DNA of 17,267 nucleotides, taken from RGIG4140 sp045655105. Its GTDB lineage: Bacteria; Pseudomonadota; Alphaproteobacteria; CAAHEQ01; UBA3637. The notes under the pieces are model-generated. The model saw only the letters and a program-made list of their open reading frames with translations. It was not told the origin of the DNA and did not search any database. The stretch's first letter is position 1. Each line of letters starts with the position of its first letter. The position numbers and the translations under genes are program-made. The stretch lies in assembly GCA_045655105.1 (NCBI GenBank), contig JAZOOQ010000057.1:1-17267 (forward strand), written 5' to 3'. Positions 1 through 7,715 of the stretch are shown piece by piece.

Positions 1-405
1 GATGGTCGTCAAGCAGGTGTTCCGTTTGCTCCAGGTGCTAACCCATTGCATGGTCGTGATACAAATGGGGCTATCGCTTCATTATGTTCAGTTGCAAAAT
101 TGCCATTTGAACATGCACAAGATGGTATTTCAAACACATTTACAATCATCCCAAGCTCATTAGGTAAAACAAAAGAAATTCAAATTTCTAACCTTACAAG
201 CTTACTTGATGGTTATTGTGGAAATTCTGGCCAACACATCAATGTAAACGTTTTAAATCGTGAAACACTCAAAGATGCTATGGAACATCCAGAACAATAT
301 CCACAATTAACAATTCGTGTTTCTGGTTATGCTGTTAACTTCATTAAGCTCACACGTGAACAACAAATGGATGTTATTAGCAGAACATTCCATGAAAAAA
401 TTTAA
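1..405 (+). CDS. pflB: Formate C-acetyltransferase (pyruvate formate-lyase), C-terminal part; 5' end outside window
   Basis: The reading frame is open from base 1 and gives the last 134 residues of pyruvate formate-lyase, the cytoplasmic glycyl-radical enzyme that converts pyruvate and CoA to acetyl-CoA and formate under anaerobic conditions. The fragment carries the family's C-terminal landmarks: a HGRDTNGA-like stretch near residue 17, NVNVLNRETL near residues 81-90, and the glycyl-radical loop RVSGYAVNF with the radical glycine encoded at 325-327. An apparent internal start at base 46 is only a TTG leucine codon inside the conserved region, so the gene begins upstream of the window. The active-site cysteines would also lie upstream and cannot be seen. 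The gene ends just before a strong terminator, so it is the last gene of its transcript. It implies mixed-acid type fermentation. An activating enzyme (PflA) is expected but not present here. Confidence 0.95.
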   Translation, partial: DGRQAGVPFAPGANPLHGRDTNGAIASLCSVAKLPFEHAQDGISNTFTIIPSSLGKTKEIQISNLTSLLDGYCGNSGQHINVNVLNRETLKDAMEHPEQYPQLTIRVSGYAVNFIKLTREQQMDVISRTFHEKI

Positions 406-435
406 TTAGAAGCGTTTTAAAGCGTATCTAAATTG

Positions 436-488
436 AAACCCAAACTCTTATGTATGTTTTTATACACTGCGAGTTTGGGTTTCTTCTT
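436..488 (+). terminator. Rho-independent terminator after pflB
   Basis: A perfect 12-base inverted repeat, AAACCCAAACTC at 436-447 and GAGTTTGGGTTT at 471-482, is followed by a T-rich run. The 23-base loop is longer than usual but can fold further because it is AT-rich. It lies 31 bases past the pflB stop, as expected for its terminator. Confidence 0.75.
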
Positions 489-587
489 ATCTGTTACTTT
501 AAAATACTTCTCATACCAATCCTTAGATGGTGGGGCACGTCGAACTTGGAGAAAACTTTATCTAATGCCTTTTGAATCTTTTATAAT

Positions 588-613
588 ACCACTTCTTTAA
601 GAGTGGTTTTTTT
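588..613 (+). terminator. Second rho-independent terminator in the pflB-autotransporter gap
   Basis: ACCACT at 588-593 pairs with AGTGGT at 602-607 around an 8-base loop, and seven T residues follow at once. It is about 100 bases beyond the first terminator with no gene between. It is either a back-up terminator or the end of a short untranslated RNA. The rest of the 375-base gap (406-780) shows no convincing open reading frame and no recognisable tRNA. Its last part holds the autotransporter promoter. Confidence 0.65.
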
Positions 614-695
614 ATATACAGCTAACTTTAAGGTTGCCTTTATCTAAATGTGTTTAAGTTTTTTAAATGCTTTTTTTGCTAAAAAAGAAAAAAAC

Positions 696-724
696 TTGCT
701 TTTAAGCCGTTTTTGATTTAAAAT
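696..724 (+). promoter_or_regulatory. Predicted sigma70-type promoter for the autotransporter
   Basis: TTGCTT at 696-701 and TAAAAT at 719-724 are separated by 17 bases. Transcription would start near 731 and leave a leader of about 50 bases before the chosen start at 781. The same TTGCTTTT element with 17-base spacing recurs before the DUF465 gene at 15578. The surroundings are very AT-rich, so chance matches are possible. Confidence 0.5.
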
Positions 725-780
725 TAAAGGAGATGGGGTTAAAAAGATAATCTGCGTATTTGTTTTTTAGGGGGATGATT

Positions 781-3700
781 ATGCGCTTATCTAGAACGGT
801 GTTAAAAGAATTATCAAAAAGATATAAAGACGTTTTATTGAAGTGTCTTTGTTTGAATGCATGCGTTTTAGGATATGCAATTTTTTCTTCTTCTAATTTA
901 TTTGCACAAACAACTATTCAAGGTGGAACGATTGATGCCCCAGTCAATGCAAATGCTTATTCTACAATAGATGATGTTTTAGAATTTGCTAATGGTGTTT
1001 TTGATTTATCTGATATGCAATATAATTTTAAGGGTAGTTCTATAGATAACACGATTAAATTTTCAAATGCAACAGTAAAATTAATGGCTGATTGGTATTA
1101 TTCTGATCAATATAAGACATATTCCTATTTTTTTGATGATTCATCGGTTATTGACTTAAGGTATGATGAGTATCCAGCAAAGATGACTTATGGGTTTGAT
1201 AATATGATAGGAGAGGGGGCTTCAGTTGCTTTTTATGTTTCAGAGTCTGCGGGAAAGCTTATTTCTGATCAATTATATTCCGAAACAAGTTATTTAGCAG
1301 ATTTTGATCCATTGCTTATTTCGATAGATCGTGTAGCGAAAGATAAAGAATATAATCTTGTTCAAGTTTTAGATGGAAAAGCTGAATTTAATCCTTTATT
1401 TGAAGGTAAAGAAATTTATGCTGCATCAACAAGTGGCTATGCAAGTCTTTCAAAAGTTGAAAGAAATAATGCTCAAAAGGGGGCTCTTTTACAATCAATT
1501 CAATTTATGTATAAGGGCCCAACTAATAATGAAACACTTGCTTCTTTGAATCAACACCAGGGAAATTCTGTATTTTTTCATGATGCGACAACATCATATC
1601 AAATATCAGGGGATTTAGGCGTAACTGGTTTTGGTGAAAAAACGGTTAAAGGTGTTGGTATTGATTCAAAAATCGTTATAAATAGTGATACCCCTGTTTC
1701 TATGTTTTATCTTAAAAAAGATTCAGAAGACTTGGGAAGAACAACCTCTCTTTTAGTTAAAGATTTAACAATTGACGGTGCAGAATCAGTTTTAATAAGC
1801 GAAAAAGAGTCTGGATCTGTTGTATTTAATAATGTGCAAATTTTAGGACAAAATTCAGGACTAATTCAAAATGCCACGTCTTTAACAGTTGAAAATTCAA
1901 CTTTAAAAAACCTTATTAATATGGATGGAATAGCAACGTTATCTAATTCTATTATTCAAGAAAAGTTAAATGTTGAAGGAGGTAGTGTAAGTTTAGTTGC
2001 AACAAATTTAGATGATGTTGTTGAAGTTAAAGGGCAAACAACAGTTTCACTAAATACCAACTTAAATACGAAGGGTCTTGGCACAATTACTTTAAATGGC
2101 GTTTCAGGAAAAGGAATAATTGAGAATACGGGTAATTTAACAATCAACTCTGAAGCGCAAAATTTATTGCAACACTCTGAAAATCAATTAAATGCTGTTT
2201 CTTTAAGAAATGAGGGAAATTTAAATCTTACTGTTGGAAAAAATATTTTCGATCAAGTTGTCAATAAAGGATCGATGACCAATGAAAGTGAAATGTATAT
2301 TATTTCAAGCTTGGAATCATCAAATATTCAAGGAGATGGTTTAATTGCGATGGGAAAAGATTCTGTTTTGAATTCATTGGATTCAACAGATATTTTTGAA
2401 ACAACAAATAATTTATTAAGCGATAATATGGTTTTGGGAAACCGTTTAAAGAAATTTAAAGTTGCTAATTTAACCGTATCCGAAAACTCAATTCTTGATA
2501 TTAAAAATATTGATGTCACTGTCAAAGAGCTTGTTTTATCCCAAAATTCAACACTTCAAGTTTCTTTAAATGGATTAACAAATTATGGAAACATAACGGG
2601 AGAACGTTTAACGGCCCAATCAGGTTCATCTATTCAATTTAATTTGGGGGCAAACTTTACTGGTGGTACTTATCAAATTTTTAATATAAAAGAAATTGAA
2701 AGTTTGCCTTTGATTTTAAATTTGAATAAAGATTATACATTGGTTGATTTAAAAGATGGCCGTTATTCATTTGAGTTAAAAAAAGAAGAAAATACCACTT
2801 CATTTATTCCACATTCTAATCAAGCACGGGCTATTTTTGCACTTCAGGGTGGAAAGGGAACGAATAACTCATTTAATATGATGCAAGCAGAGGTGTTAAA
2901 AGCTTTAGGGTCGAATAATATAGACACTGTTCGTCAAGGTGAGGCAGCAGCTAAATCAATTGGATCAAATTATTCTTCAACAGTTCAATCAGTGTCCGTT
3001 GAACAAACAGGGGCATTGATTAATGCAATTGGATTAAATATTCAAGGAGGTTCTCAGATGATTGGTCGATCTGCTGGGGAAGAAACTTCTAGAGCGAGTG
3101 TTTGGACAAAAGCCCTTTATTCAAAAACAAAGGATTCCTCTCATGGAAATTATAAAATCTATGGAAAAGGAGGGATTTTAGGTGTTCAAACAAAAGCAAC
3201 AGATAAACTTACTTTGGGCATGGGGTATGCATATAGTTCTGCTGATATTAAACAAATGGGCAGGAAAACAATTATTGATAATAATACCATTTTTGGATAT
3301 TTAAAATATCAACCATCTCATTGGTTCGTTGATGGCTTTTTATCCTATTCTCATGGTGATTATGAAGAAGAAAAATTTGTTTTATCATCATATGGCACAG
3401 CGGATTATCAAGTGAATGTTTGGGCTGTTCAATCTTTAATTGGATATGATTATAAGTATAAATGTACATTATTTACGCCAAAAACAGGATTTAGATATAT
3501 GAAAATTAAACAAGAGGGTTATACAGATTCATTCGGAACAAAAGTTCATTCTGCTTCTTCGGATTATTTAACATGGATGATTGGTTTGGATGTTCAAAAT
3601 TCATATAAAACAATAAAAGGAGTTAAGATCCGCCCAACAGCAGGTATTTTGTTTGGATATGATTTGAAAACAGATGATATAAAAGGCGTAAACATCTTAT

Positions 3701-3879
3701 CAAATGGAGCCTCTTATGTTGTTGATGGAAAAGCATTGCCTCGATTTAGTACGAATGTTAAATTTGGAATTGAAACACGTTTAAATGAAAAAACAAGTTT
3801 GAAATTAGAATATTTAGGATCTTTTAGAAACTCATATCAAGATCATGGGGGTATGTTGAGATTGAAATATAATTTTTAA
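781..3879 (+). CDS. Autotransporter outer membrane beta-barrel protein with a long beta-solenoid-like passenger
   Basis: This is a type V secretion protein of 1032 residues from ATG 781. That start is preferred because AGGGGG at 769-774 sits six bases before it. The in-frame ATG at 775 abuts the G run, and the longer frame from 760 would need TTG. Residues 1-43 look like a long signal peptide: a basic start, a hydrophobic stretch around 18-36 and likely cleavage after LFA. Residues about 44-750 form a passenger rich in Asn, Ser, Thr, Val and Leu with repeating short strands such as 'LTVENSTL' and 'GNLTINSE', as in right-handed beta-helix adhesins. Residues about 765-1032 match an autotransporter barrel: alternating aromatic strands (GMGYAYSSADI, FGYLKYQ, FDGFLSYSHG-like) ending in the outer-membrane signal LRLKYNF. 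I see no protease or lipase catalytic motif, so adhesion is the best guess but unproven. It is a single-gene transcript between a promoter and a terminator. Confidence 0.88.
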   Translation: MRLSRTVLKELSKRYKDVLLKCLCLNACVLGYAIFSSSNLFAQTTIQGGTIDAPVNANAYSTIDDVLEFANGVFDLSDMQYNFKGSSIDNTIKFSNATVKLMADWYYSDQYKTYSYFFDDSSVIDLRYDEYPAKMTYGFDNMIGEGASVAFYVSESAGKLISDQLYSETSYLADFDPLLISIDRVAKDKEYNLVQVLDGKAEFNPLFEGKEIYAASTSGYASLSKVERNNAQKGALLQSIQFMYKGPTNNETLASLNQHQGNSVFFHDATTSYQISGDLGVTGFGEKTVKGVGIDSKIVINSDTPVSMFYLKKDSEDLGRTTSLLVKDLTIDGAESVLISEKESGSVVFNNVQILGQNSGLIQNATSLTVENSTLKNLINMDGIATLSNSIIQEKLNVEGGSVSLVATNLDDVVEVKGQTTVSLNTNLNTKGLGTITLNGVSGKGIIENTGNLTINSEAQNLLQHSENQLNAVSLRNEGNLNLTVGKNIFDQVVNKGSMTNESEMYIISSLESSNIQGDGLIAMGKDSVLNSLDSTDIFETTNNLLSDNMVLGNRLKKFKVANLTVSENSILDIKNIDVTVKELVLSQNSTLQVSLNGLTNYGNITGERLTAQSGSSIQFNLGANFTGGTYQIFNIKEIESLPLILNLNKDYTLVDLKDGRYSFELKKEENTTSFIPHSNQARAIFALQGGKGTNNSFNMMQAEVLKALGSNNIDTVRQGEAAAKSIGSNYSSTVQSVSVEQTGALINAIGLNIQGGSQMIGRSAGEETSRASVWTKALYSKTKDSSHGNYKIYGKGGILGVQTKATDKLTLGMGYAYSSADIKQMGRKTIIDNNTIFGYLKYQPSHWFVDGFLSYSHGDYEEEKFVLSSYGTADYQVNVWAVQSLIGYDYKYKCTLFTPKTGFRYMKIKQEGYTDSFGTKVHSASSDYLTWMIGLDVQNSYKTIKGVKIRPTAGILFGYDLKTDDIKGVNILSNGASYVVDGKALPRFSTNVKFGIETRLNEKTSLKLEYLGSFRNSYQDHGGMLRLKYNF

Positions 3880-3901
3880 TGGGTTTGTGTTCAATATAAT
3901 A

Positions 3902-3935
3902 AAAAAGAGCGGATAAGTAATTATCTGCTCTTTTT
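3902..3935. terminator. Bidirectional terminator between convergent genes
   Basis: AAAAAGAGC (3902-3910) pairs with GCTCTTTTT (3927-3935), and GATAA (3912-3916) pairs with TTATC (3921-3925) inside it, with one G-T wobble and a GTAA loop. The A run on one side and T run on the other let it work on both strands. It serves the autotransporter (+) and the gene that ends at 3957 (-). Confidence 0.88.
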
Positions 3936-3956
3936 ATAATCTCAATTTTAAAAGAG

Positions 3957-4919
3957 TTATAATGTGTTTTCAGGGGTTAAAACACCTCTTTGAATTAAGA
4001 TATTTTTCCCAATGGCAACTCTTTCTCTTAAAGTATTTTTTGAAATTGCTTCTGAATTATTTTTAAATTCGCCATAGGCACTCACAATATAAGTTAACAA
4101 GTTATCAAATTGACCATTTTTGTTTAATTGTTCATCAATAGAAACAATGATGTTTTGAAAAGCGCTTACATCCATTGGTTCTAATTTGTTTTCATGAACT
4201 GTATAAAAGGTTGAGCTTTTATCATTTGTTTTAATTCTATAAAACTTATTGTTTAAGTAACCTAAAATGATGTTTGTTTTATCAGCTGTGATAATAACAG
4301 GCGTTTGGTTATTTTCAGCTTGTATCATTTTTAAATAGGCTTGTTCTGCTGTTTTTAATTCTTTAAGCGTTCTTTGTTCTTGAATTCTTTTTTGAGCTTC
4401 TTCTTGTCTTTTTCTTTTTTCTTCTTCTTTTTGGGCAAGTTTAGCTTGTTTTTCAAGCTCTTTTTTCTTTTTTCGTTCTTCATTTTTTGCATCAAAAACA
4501 GCTTTATTTTCCATAAAACGTTTAAAATCACGCTCTTTTTTGATTTGTTCTTCTGTGCGCACAGGTGTTTTGGGAGCTTCTTTTGTTATAGGTGTGGAAT
4601 TAAAGCGTTCTGCTGCTTTTTTGTTTTTTTCAATCATCACATTTAATTGAGAAATAATTTCTTCCGTTAATGGATGTTGTTGAATTTTAGATAAAATTAA
4701 TTTTAAAAGTTTTTCAGCTCTAAGGCCAACAACATTTTGCCCGCTAAAACGAGTATTTTGATTTTTTTGCCAGCGGATATAAACTTCATTATTTCCTTTT
4801 GTTTCGCGCATCACAAGGAAATGTTTGTTATCCAAAATTCCAAAGCAATAAATTGGATCAATGGTAATATGTTCTTTATTGGTTCTATATAAATCAATAG
4901 AAGATGGTGTTTGAGTCAT
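3957..4919 (-). CDS. Unrecognised protein: two similar globular ends joined by a charged coiled coil
   Basis: I do not recognise a family for this 320-residue protein. It has no signal peptide and no membrane segment, so it should be cytoplasmic. Residues 1-100 are globular. Residues about 122-205 are almost entirely Lys, Glu, Arg, Gln and Ala and form a predicted long coiled coil; on the opposite DNA strand this gives a pyrimidine-rich tract. Residues 206-320 are again globular. The two ends look alike: GILDNK at 27-32 and GYLNNK at 220-225 each start a short strand-rich part followed by a helix (about 68-97 and 251-284). That pattern suggests a duplicated domain, judged by eye only. The start is well supported by AGAGGAG five to six bases upstream and a strong promoter. 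A scaffolding or structural role is possible but is a guess. Confidence 0.75.
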   Translation of the reverse strand: MTQTPSSIDLYRTNKEHITIDPIYCFGILDNKHFLVMRETKGNNEVYIRWQKNQNTRFSGQNVVGLRAEKLLKLILSKIQQHPLTEEIISQLNVMIEKNKKAAERFNSTPITKEAPKTPVRTEEQIKKERDFKRFMENKAVFDAKNEERKKKKELEKQAKLAQKEEEKRKRQEEAQKRIQEQRTLKELKTAEQAYLKMIQAENNQTPVIITADKTNIILGYLNNKFYRIKTNDKSSTFYTVHENKLEPMDVSAFQNIIVSIDEQLNKNGQFDNLLTYIVSAYGEFKNNSEAISKNTLRERVAIGKNILIQRGVLTPENTL

Positions 4920-4950
4920 AAAAAGCTCCTCTTTATTTAAAATTTTAGCA

Positions 4951-4979
4951 ATTATATCATAAAAATATAATTTTGTAAA
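4951..4979 (-). promoter_or_regulatory. Strong predicted sigma70 promoter for the coiled-coil gene
   Basis: Read on the minus strand, TTTACA (4979-4974) and a perfect TATAAT (4956-4951) are 17 bases apart, preceded by TG-like bases. The start of transcription would be near 4944, about 25 bases before the start codon at 4919. A ribosome site, AGAGGAG, lies between. This promoter makes the gene independent of the sulfation operon upstream. Confidence 0.75.
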
Positions 4980-5025
4980 TATTTTTTTATAAAATACTAA
5001 TAAGGGCTTTCATATTGATATACCT

Positions 5026-5472
5026 TTATGGTTGAATTTCTTTTGAATTATAAATTAATTTTAAATCAGTTAAATCCATATTTTGTGGAACCTCAAAAAT
5101 TAATGTTCCTTGATGAGTGCCTTTTTTTAAAGTTAATTGGGTGAACGGTTTAATATTATATTCTGAAAGAAATTTATCATCTTTTAACCGAGAATAGGTG
5201 TTGTTTCCTGATTTTAATAAAATTTCTTTTGATTTAAATGGATCGGCAGATTTATCTTCATTTTTTGCTTGGATTTGAACTAAAATAAATTTAAATCCAG
5301 TTTGTGGTTTTTTTTCGCGTTCTTCAATAACACTATCTCCAGTATATAACTCATAGGTTTGTGAGGCAGAAAAAAGATCTTTTGCTTCAAAATCACCTCT
5401 CGTAACATGCCAATCACAAAAGGCAAGGGAAGGGATCATATAAAAAGTTAAAAGGAATAAAAATTTTTTCAT
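5026..5472 (-). CDS. Secreted DUF4352-like (immunoglobulin-fold) protein, last gene of the sulfation operon
   Basis: The 148-residue product starts with a signal peptide (MKK, then a hydrophobic core FLFLLTFYMIPSLAF). A cysteine follows, but Phe at -1 does not fit a lipobox, so an ordinary signal peptidase site is more likely. The mature part has the order seen in DUF4352/telokin-like Ig domains: 'FKFILVQIQAKNEDKSADPF' about residues 61-80, a strand with SGNNTYSRL, then 'KKGTHQGTLIFEVPQNM' near the end. Such domains are usually extracytoplasmic and act in binding or assembly. Its ATG overlaps the cysN stop by four bases (ATGA), so it is translationally coupled to cysN and belongs to the same unit. 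Its function there is unknown. The family assignment is by pattern, not alignment. Confidence 0.7.
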   Translation of the reverse strand: MKKFLFLLTFYMIPSLAFCDWHVTRGDFEAKDLFSASQTYELYTGDSVIEEREKKPQTGFKFILVQIQAKNEDKSADPFKSKEILLKSGNNTYSRLKDDKFLSEYNIKPFTQLTLKKGTHQGTLIFEVPQNMDLTDLKLIYNSKEIQP

Positions 5473-6854
5473 TTAATGTCTCCTGTATGAATTAAAACTG
5501 AATTAGAATTAAGAGGAACAATGACTTCTTGCGTCAAGTAAAATACATTTTGTCCATTTTGATTAAAATAATCTGCCAATTCTAGACCTTTTTTTTGAAG
5601 AATTGCTGGTTCAACAACTTCGTTTGCAAAGAATATCTCTTTGATTTTTTCTTCGTCAATAAGAATAGGACTTGGAAAAAATTTTGATTGTTCTTGTTTT
5701 ACTTTTAATGTGGTTTGAATGCCTGTTCCAATAAAAATATATGTTTTATTTTCTTGTTGTGTTGATTTATCTTGTTTGTTATCCATAAAAACAGCACATC
5801 CAAGTGTTTTTTTAGATGCTTCATCAATAAAAATACCAAATCCGTTTGTTTTAATTTCATCAATATTATTAAAAACAATTACGTCATTGAGTTCAAGCAA
5901 TTCCGGTGTTAAAGAAATAACTTTTCTGACGTTTGTTCCATGTTTGAAAATCATGGAAGGCGTTGGGTGATCAAACCAAATGGTTTTATGTTTAATTTTA
6001 TTTGAAACAAAAACATGTGTATTTGTTAAGCAATCTCCTTTTGAAATATCAATATTTTCAGCAATGTTGAAAGTGCCATTTTCAAAAACATTTGTGATGG
6101 TAACGATATGATTTTGTGGCAAAACAGTTAATTGCATATCTCTTTTTATGATATTTTTATAAGAACCAGCAGGATAATAATATCGTGTAATTTTAAACAG
6201 TTTACTTGTTAAAATATGCGCTGTAATTTTATCTTGTTTCATATTTGCATGATCTAGAGCTTGCTCATATAAAAAGTCAATTACTTTATCAGTGTTTTCA
6301 CCTGTTATAGCGCTAACAGGAATAATATTATATGAAAAACTATATTTATTTAAAATATTTGAAAGATCTGTTTTAATTAAATTAATAATCGTTTCTTTTT
6401 TGCTTTCAGGTAATAAATCTGTTTTTGTTAAGCAAATCAAAATATTTTTTAATTGAAATAAATCACATATTTCAATATGTTTCAAAGTTTGTGGTTTGAT
6501 TCCTTTAGTGGTGTCAACAACAATAATGGCAGTATTGGCTTCTGCGGCCGCAATAGCCATATTTTTGGTATATTGTTCATGCCCAGGGCAATCTAAAATA
6601 TGGAATCTGATGTCATTGTAATCAAAATATCTGTGAGCAACATCAATTGTAATTTGTTGTTCTCTTTCATCTAAAAGTCCATCTAAAAGCATGGCGGGTT
6701 CTAAATGTATTGATCCATTTTTATGTGAGGCTCTTAAAGCATCTTCAATTTGATCTTTTTTAACGTTGTTTGTATCTAAAAGCAAACGACCAATAAGCGT
6801 TGATTTTCCATCATCAACATTTCCACAGCAGATAAATTTAAATAAGTGTTTCAT
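5469..6854 (-). CDS. cysN: Sulfate adenylyltransferase subunit 1 (GTPase subunit of ATP sulfurylase)
   Basis: CysN is the GTP-hydrolysing partner of CysD. The complex makes adenylylsulfate (APS) and pyrophosphate from ATP and sulfate in the cytoplasm, driven by GTP hydrolysis. At 461 residues it matches stand-alone CysN, so there is no fused C-terminal APS kinase. G motifs in order: G1 GNVDDGKS at 11-18; the CysN hallmark LLDGLLDEREQQITIDVAHRYF-like block at about 57-77; G3 DCPGH at 88-92; G4 TKTD at 143-146; G5 SAITG at 181-185. Beta-barrel domains follow. Two small departures are visible. G4 reads T-K-T-D instead of N-K-x-D, a form also found in SelB-type GTPases. The switch region has Gln-Gln-Ile where Gln-Gly-Ile is usual. 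Its start overlaps the cysD stop by one base (TAATG), which fits equimolar production of the two subunits. Confidence 0.95.
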   Translation of the reverse strand: MKHLFKFICCGNVDDGKSTLIGRLLLDTNNVKKDQIEDALRASHKNGSIHLEPAMLLDGLLDEREQQITIDVAHRYFDYNDIRFHILDCPGHEQYTKNMAIAAAEANTAIIVVDTTKGIKPQTLKHIEICDLFQLKNILICLTKTDLLPESKKETIINLIKTDLSNILNKYSFSYNIIPVSAITGENTDKVIDFLYEQALDHANMKQDKITAHILTSKLFKITRYYYPAGSYKNIIKRDMQLTVLPQNHIVTITNVFENGTFNIAENIDISKGDCLTNTHVFVSNKIKHKTIWFDHPTPSMIFKHGTNVRKVISLTPELLELNDVIVFNNIDEIKTNGFGIFIDEASKKTLGCAVFMDNKQDKSTQQENKTYIFIGTGIQTTLKVKQEQSKFFPSPILIDEEKIKEIFFANEVVEPAILQKKGLELADYFNQNGQNVFYLTQEVIVPLNSNSVLIHTGDIK

Positions 6855-7711
6855 TAAAAGTAGCCTTCCTTCTTTTTCTTTTCCATTGATCCTTCTGTAT
6901 CATAATCAATGATTCTGGTAATTCTTTCTGTATATTGCGATTTTTTAATTTCATCAATAATTTCATCAAGCGTAGTTGCTTCAGATTCAACAGCTCCTGT
7001 TAAAGGATAACATCCCAATGTGCGAAAACGAACTTTTTTTAACTCTCCTGTTTCATCTTGAGTGGCAATAAGCATACCTGAGGATAATTGTTTAACACGG
7101 CGTTTTTTTGCAAAATAAAGAGGAACAATATCAATATTTTCTTGTTTGATATATTCCCAAATATCCAGTTCAGTCCAATTTGAAAGAGGAAAAACTCTTA
7201 AAGATGTTGTGTTAGAATAAAAGGTGTTATAAAGAGGGGAAATTTCTGGATTTTGATTTCTTGGTTCCCATTTATGATATTGATTCCTAACGGATACCAT
7301 TCTTTCTTTTGCTCTTGATTTTTCTTCATCTCTTCTTGAACCGCCAAATGCGATTTTAAAATCATATAAATCTAAAGCTTTTTTTAAGGCTTCTGTTTTC
7401 ATAACGTCTGTATATCGAGAGCCATCGGTAAATGGATTTAAATTTTCAGGGTTTTTATAAACAAGTAAATTAATATCCTTTTGAATTTTATCCCTAAAAT
7501 CATACATTTCTTTAAATTTCCAACCAGTGTCGATATGCATAAATGTAACTGGAATAGGTAAAGGATGAAAAGCTTTTTTAAATAAATGCAAAAGGCAAGA
7601 GGAATCTTTTCCGATGCTATAAAAAACAACAATTTTTTCAAAGTCGTTTGAAAAACAAACATCTCGGATTAAATCGATGGCTTCAGCTTCTAATATCTTT
7701 AGGTGTTGCAT
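6854..7711 (-). CDS. cysD: Sulfate adenylyltransferase subunit 2 (catalytic subunit of ATP sulfurylase)
   Basis: CysD is the catalytic half of the heterodimeric ATP sulfurylase, a PP-loop enzyme that attacks ATP with sulfate to form APS. The 285 residues cover the whole family. The PP-loop SIGKDSS is at 32-38, HIDTGWKF at about 59-66, and FGGSRRDEEKSRAKER at 122-137. FPLSNWTELDIWEYI follows at about 174-188, GCYPLTGAVES at 233-243, and the diagnostic C-terminus SMEKKKKEGYF at 275-285. All expected motifs are intact. GAGG lies eight bases before the start. The gene is four bases after the transporter and overlaps cysN by one base. Its link to an aryl sulfotransferase rather than to cysH, cysI or cysC is the unusual part. 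The enzyme call itself is secure. Confidence 0.96.
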   Translation of the reverse strand: MQHLKILEAEAIDLIRDVCFSNDFEKIVVFYSIGKDSSCLLHLFKKAFHPLPIPVTFMHIDTGWKFKEMYDFRDKIQKDINLLVYKNPENLNPFTDGSRYTDVMKTEALKKALDLYDFKIAFGGSRRDEEKSRAKERMVSVRNQYHKWEPRNQNPEISPLYNTFYSNTTSLRVFPLSNWTELDIWEYIKQENIDIVPLYFAKKRRVKQLSSGMLIATQDETGELKKVRFRTLGCYPLTGAVESEATTLDEIIDEIKKSQYTERITRIIDYDTEGSMEKKKKEGYF

Positions 7712-7715
7712 ATTT

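Noticed and set aside
733..750. Five-codon leader reading frame (ATG at 733) before the autotransporter
   Set aside because: The AAAGGAG directly abuts the ATG, leaving no spacing, and the peptide has no attenuator-like codon run. I treat it as chance.
760..780. Longer autotransporter start at 760
   Set aside because: The codon is TTG with no suitable ribosome site. AGGGGG is correctly spaced for ATG 781.
4374..4646. Plus-strand frame of 90 residues rich in Phe
   Set aside because: It is the antisense shadow of the Lys/Glu coiled-coil codons (AAA/GAA read as TTT/TTC).
5452..5472. Lipoprotein signal in the DUF4352-like protein (cysteine after LAF)
   Set aside because: Position -1 is Phe, which does not fit a lipobox (Gly, Ala or Ser expected).
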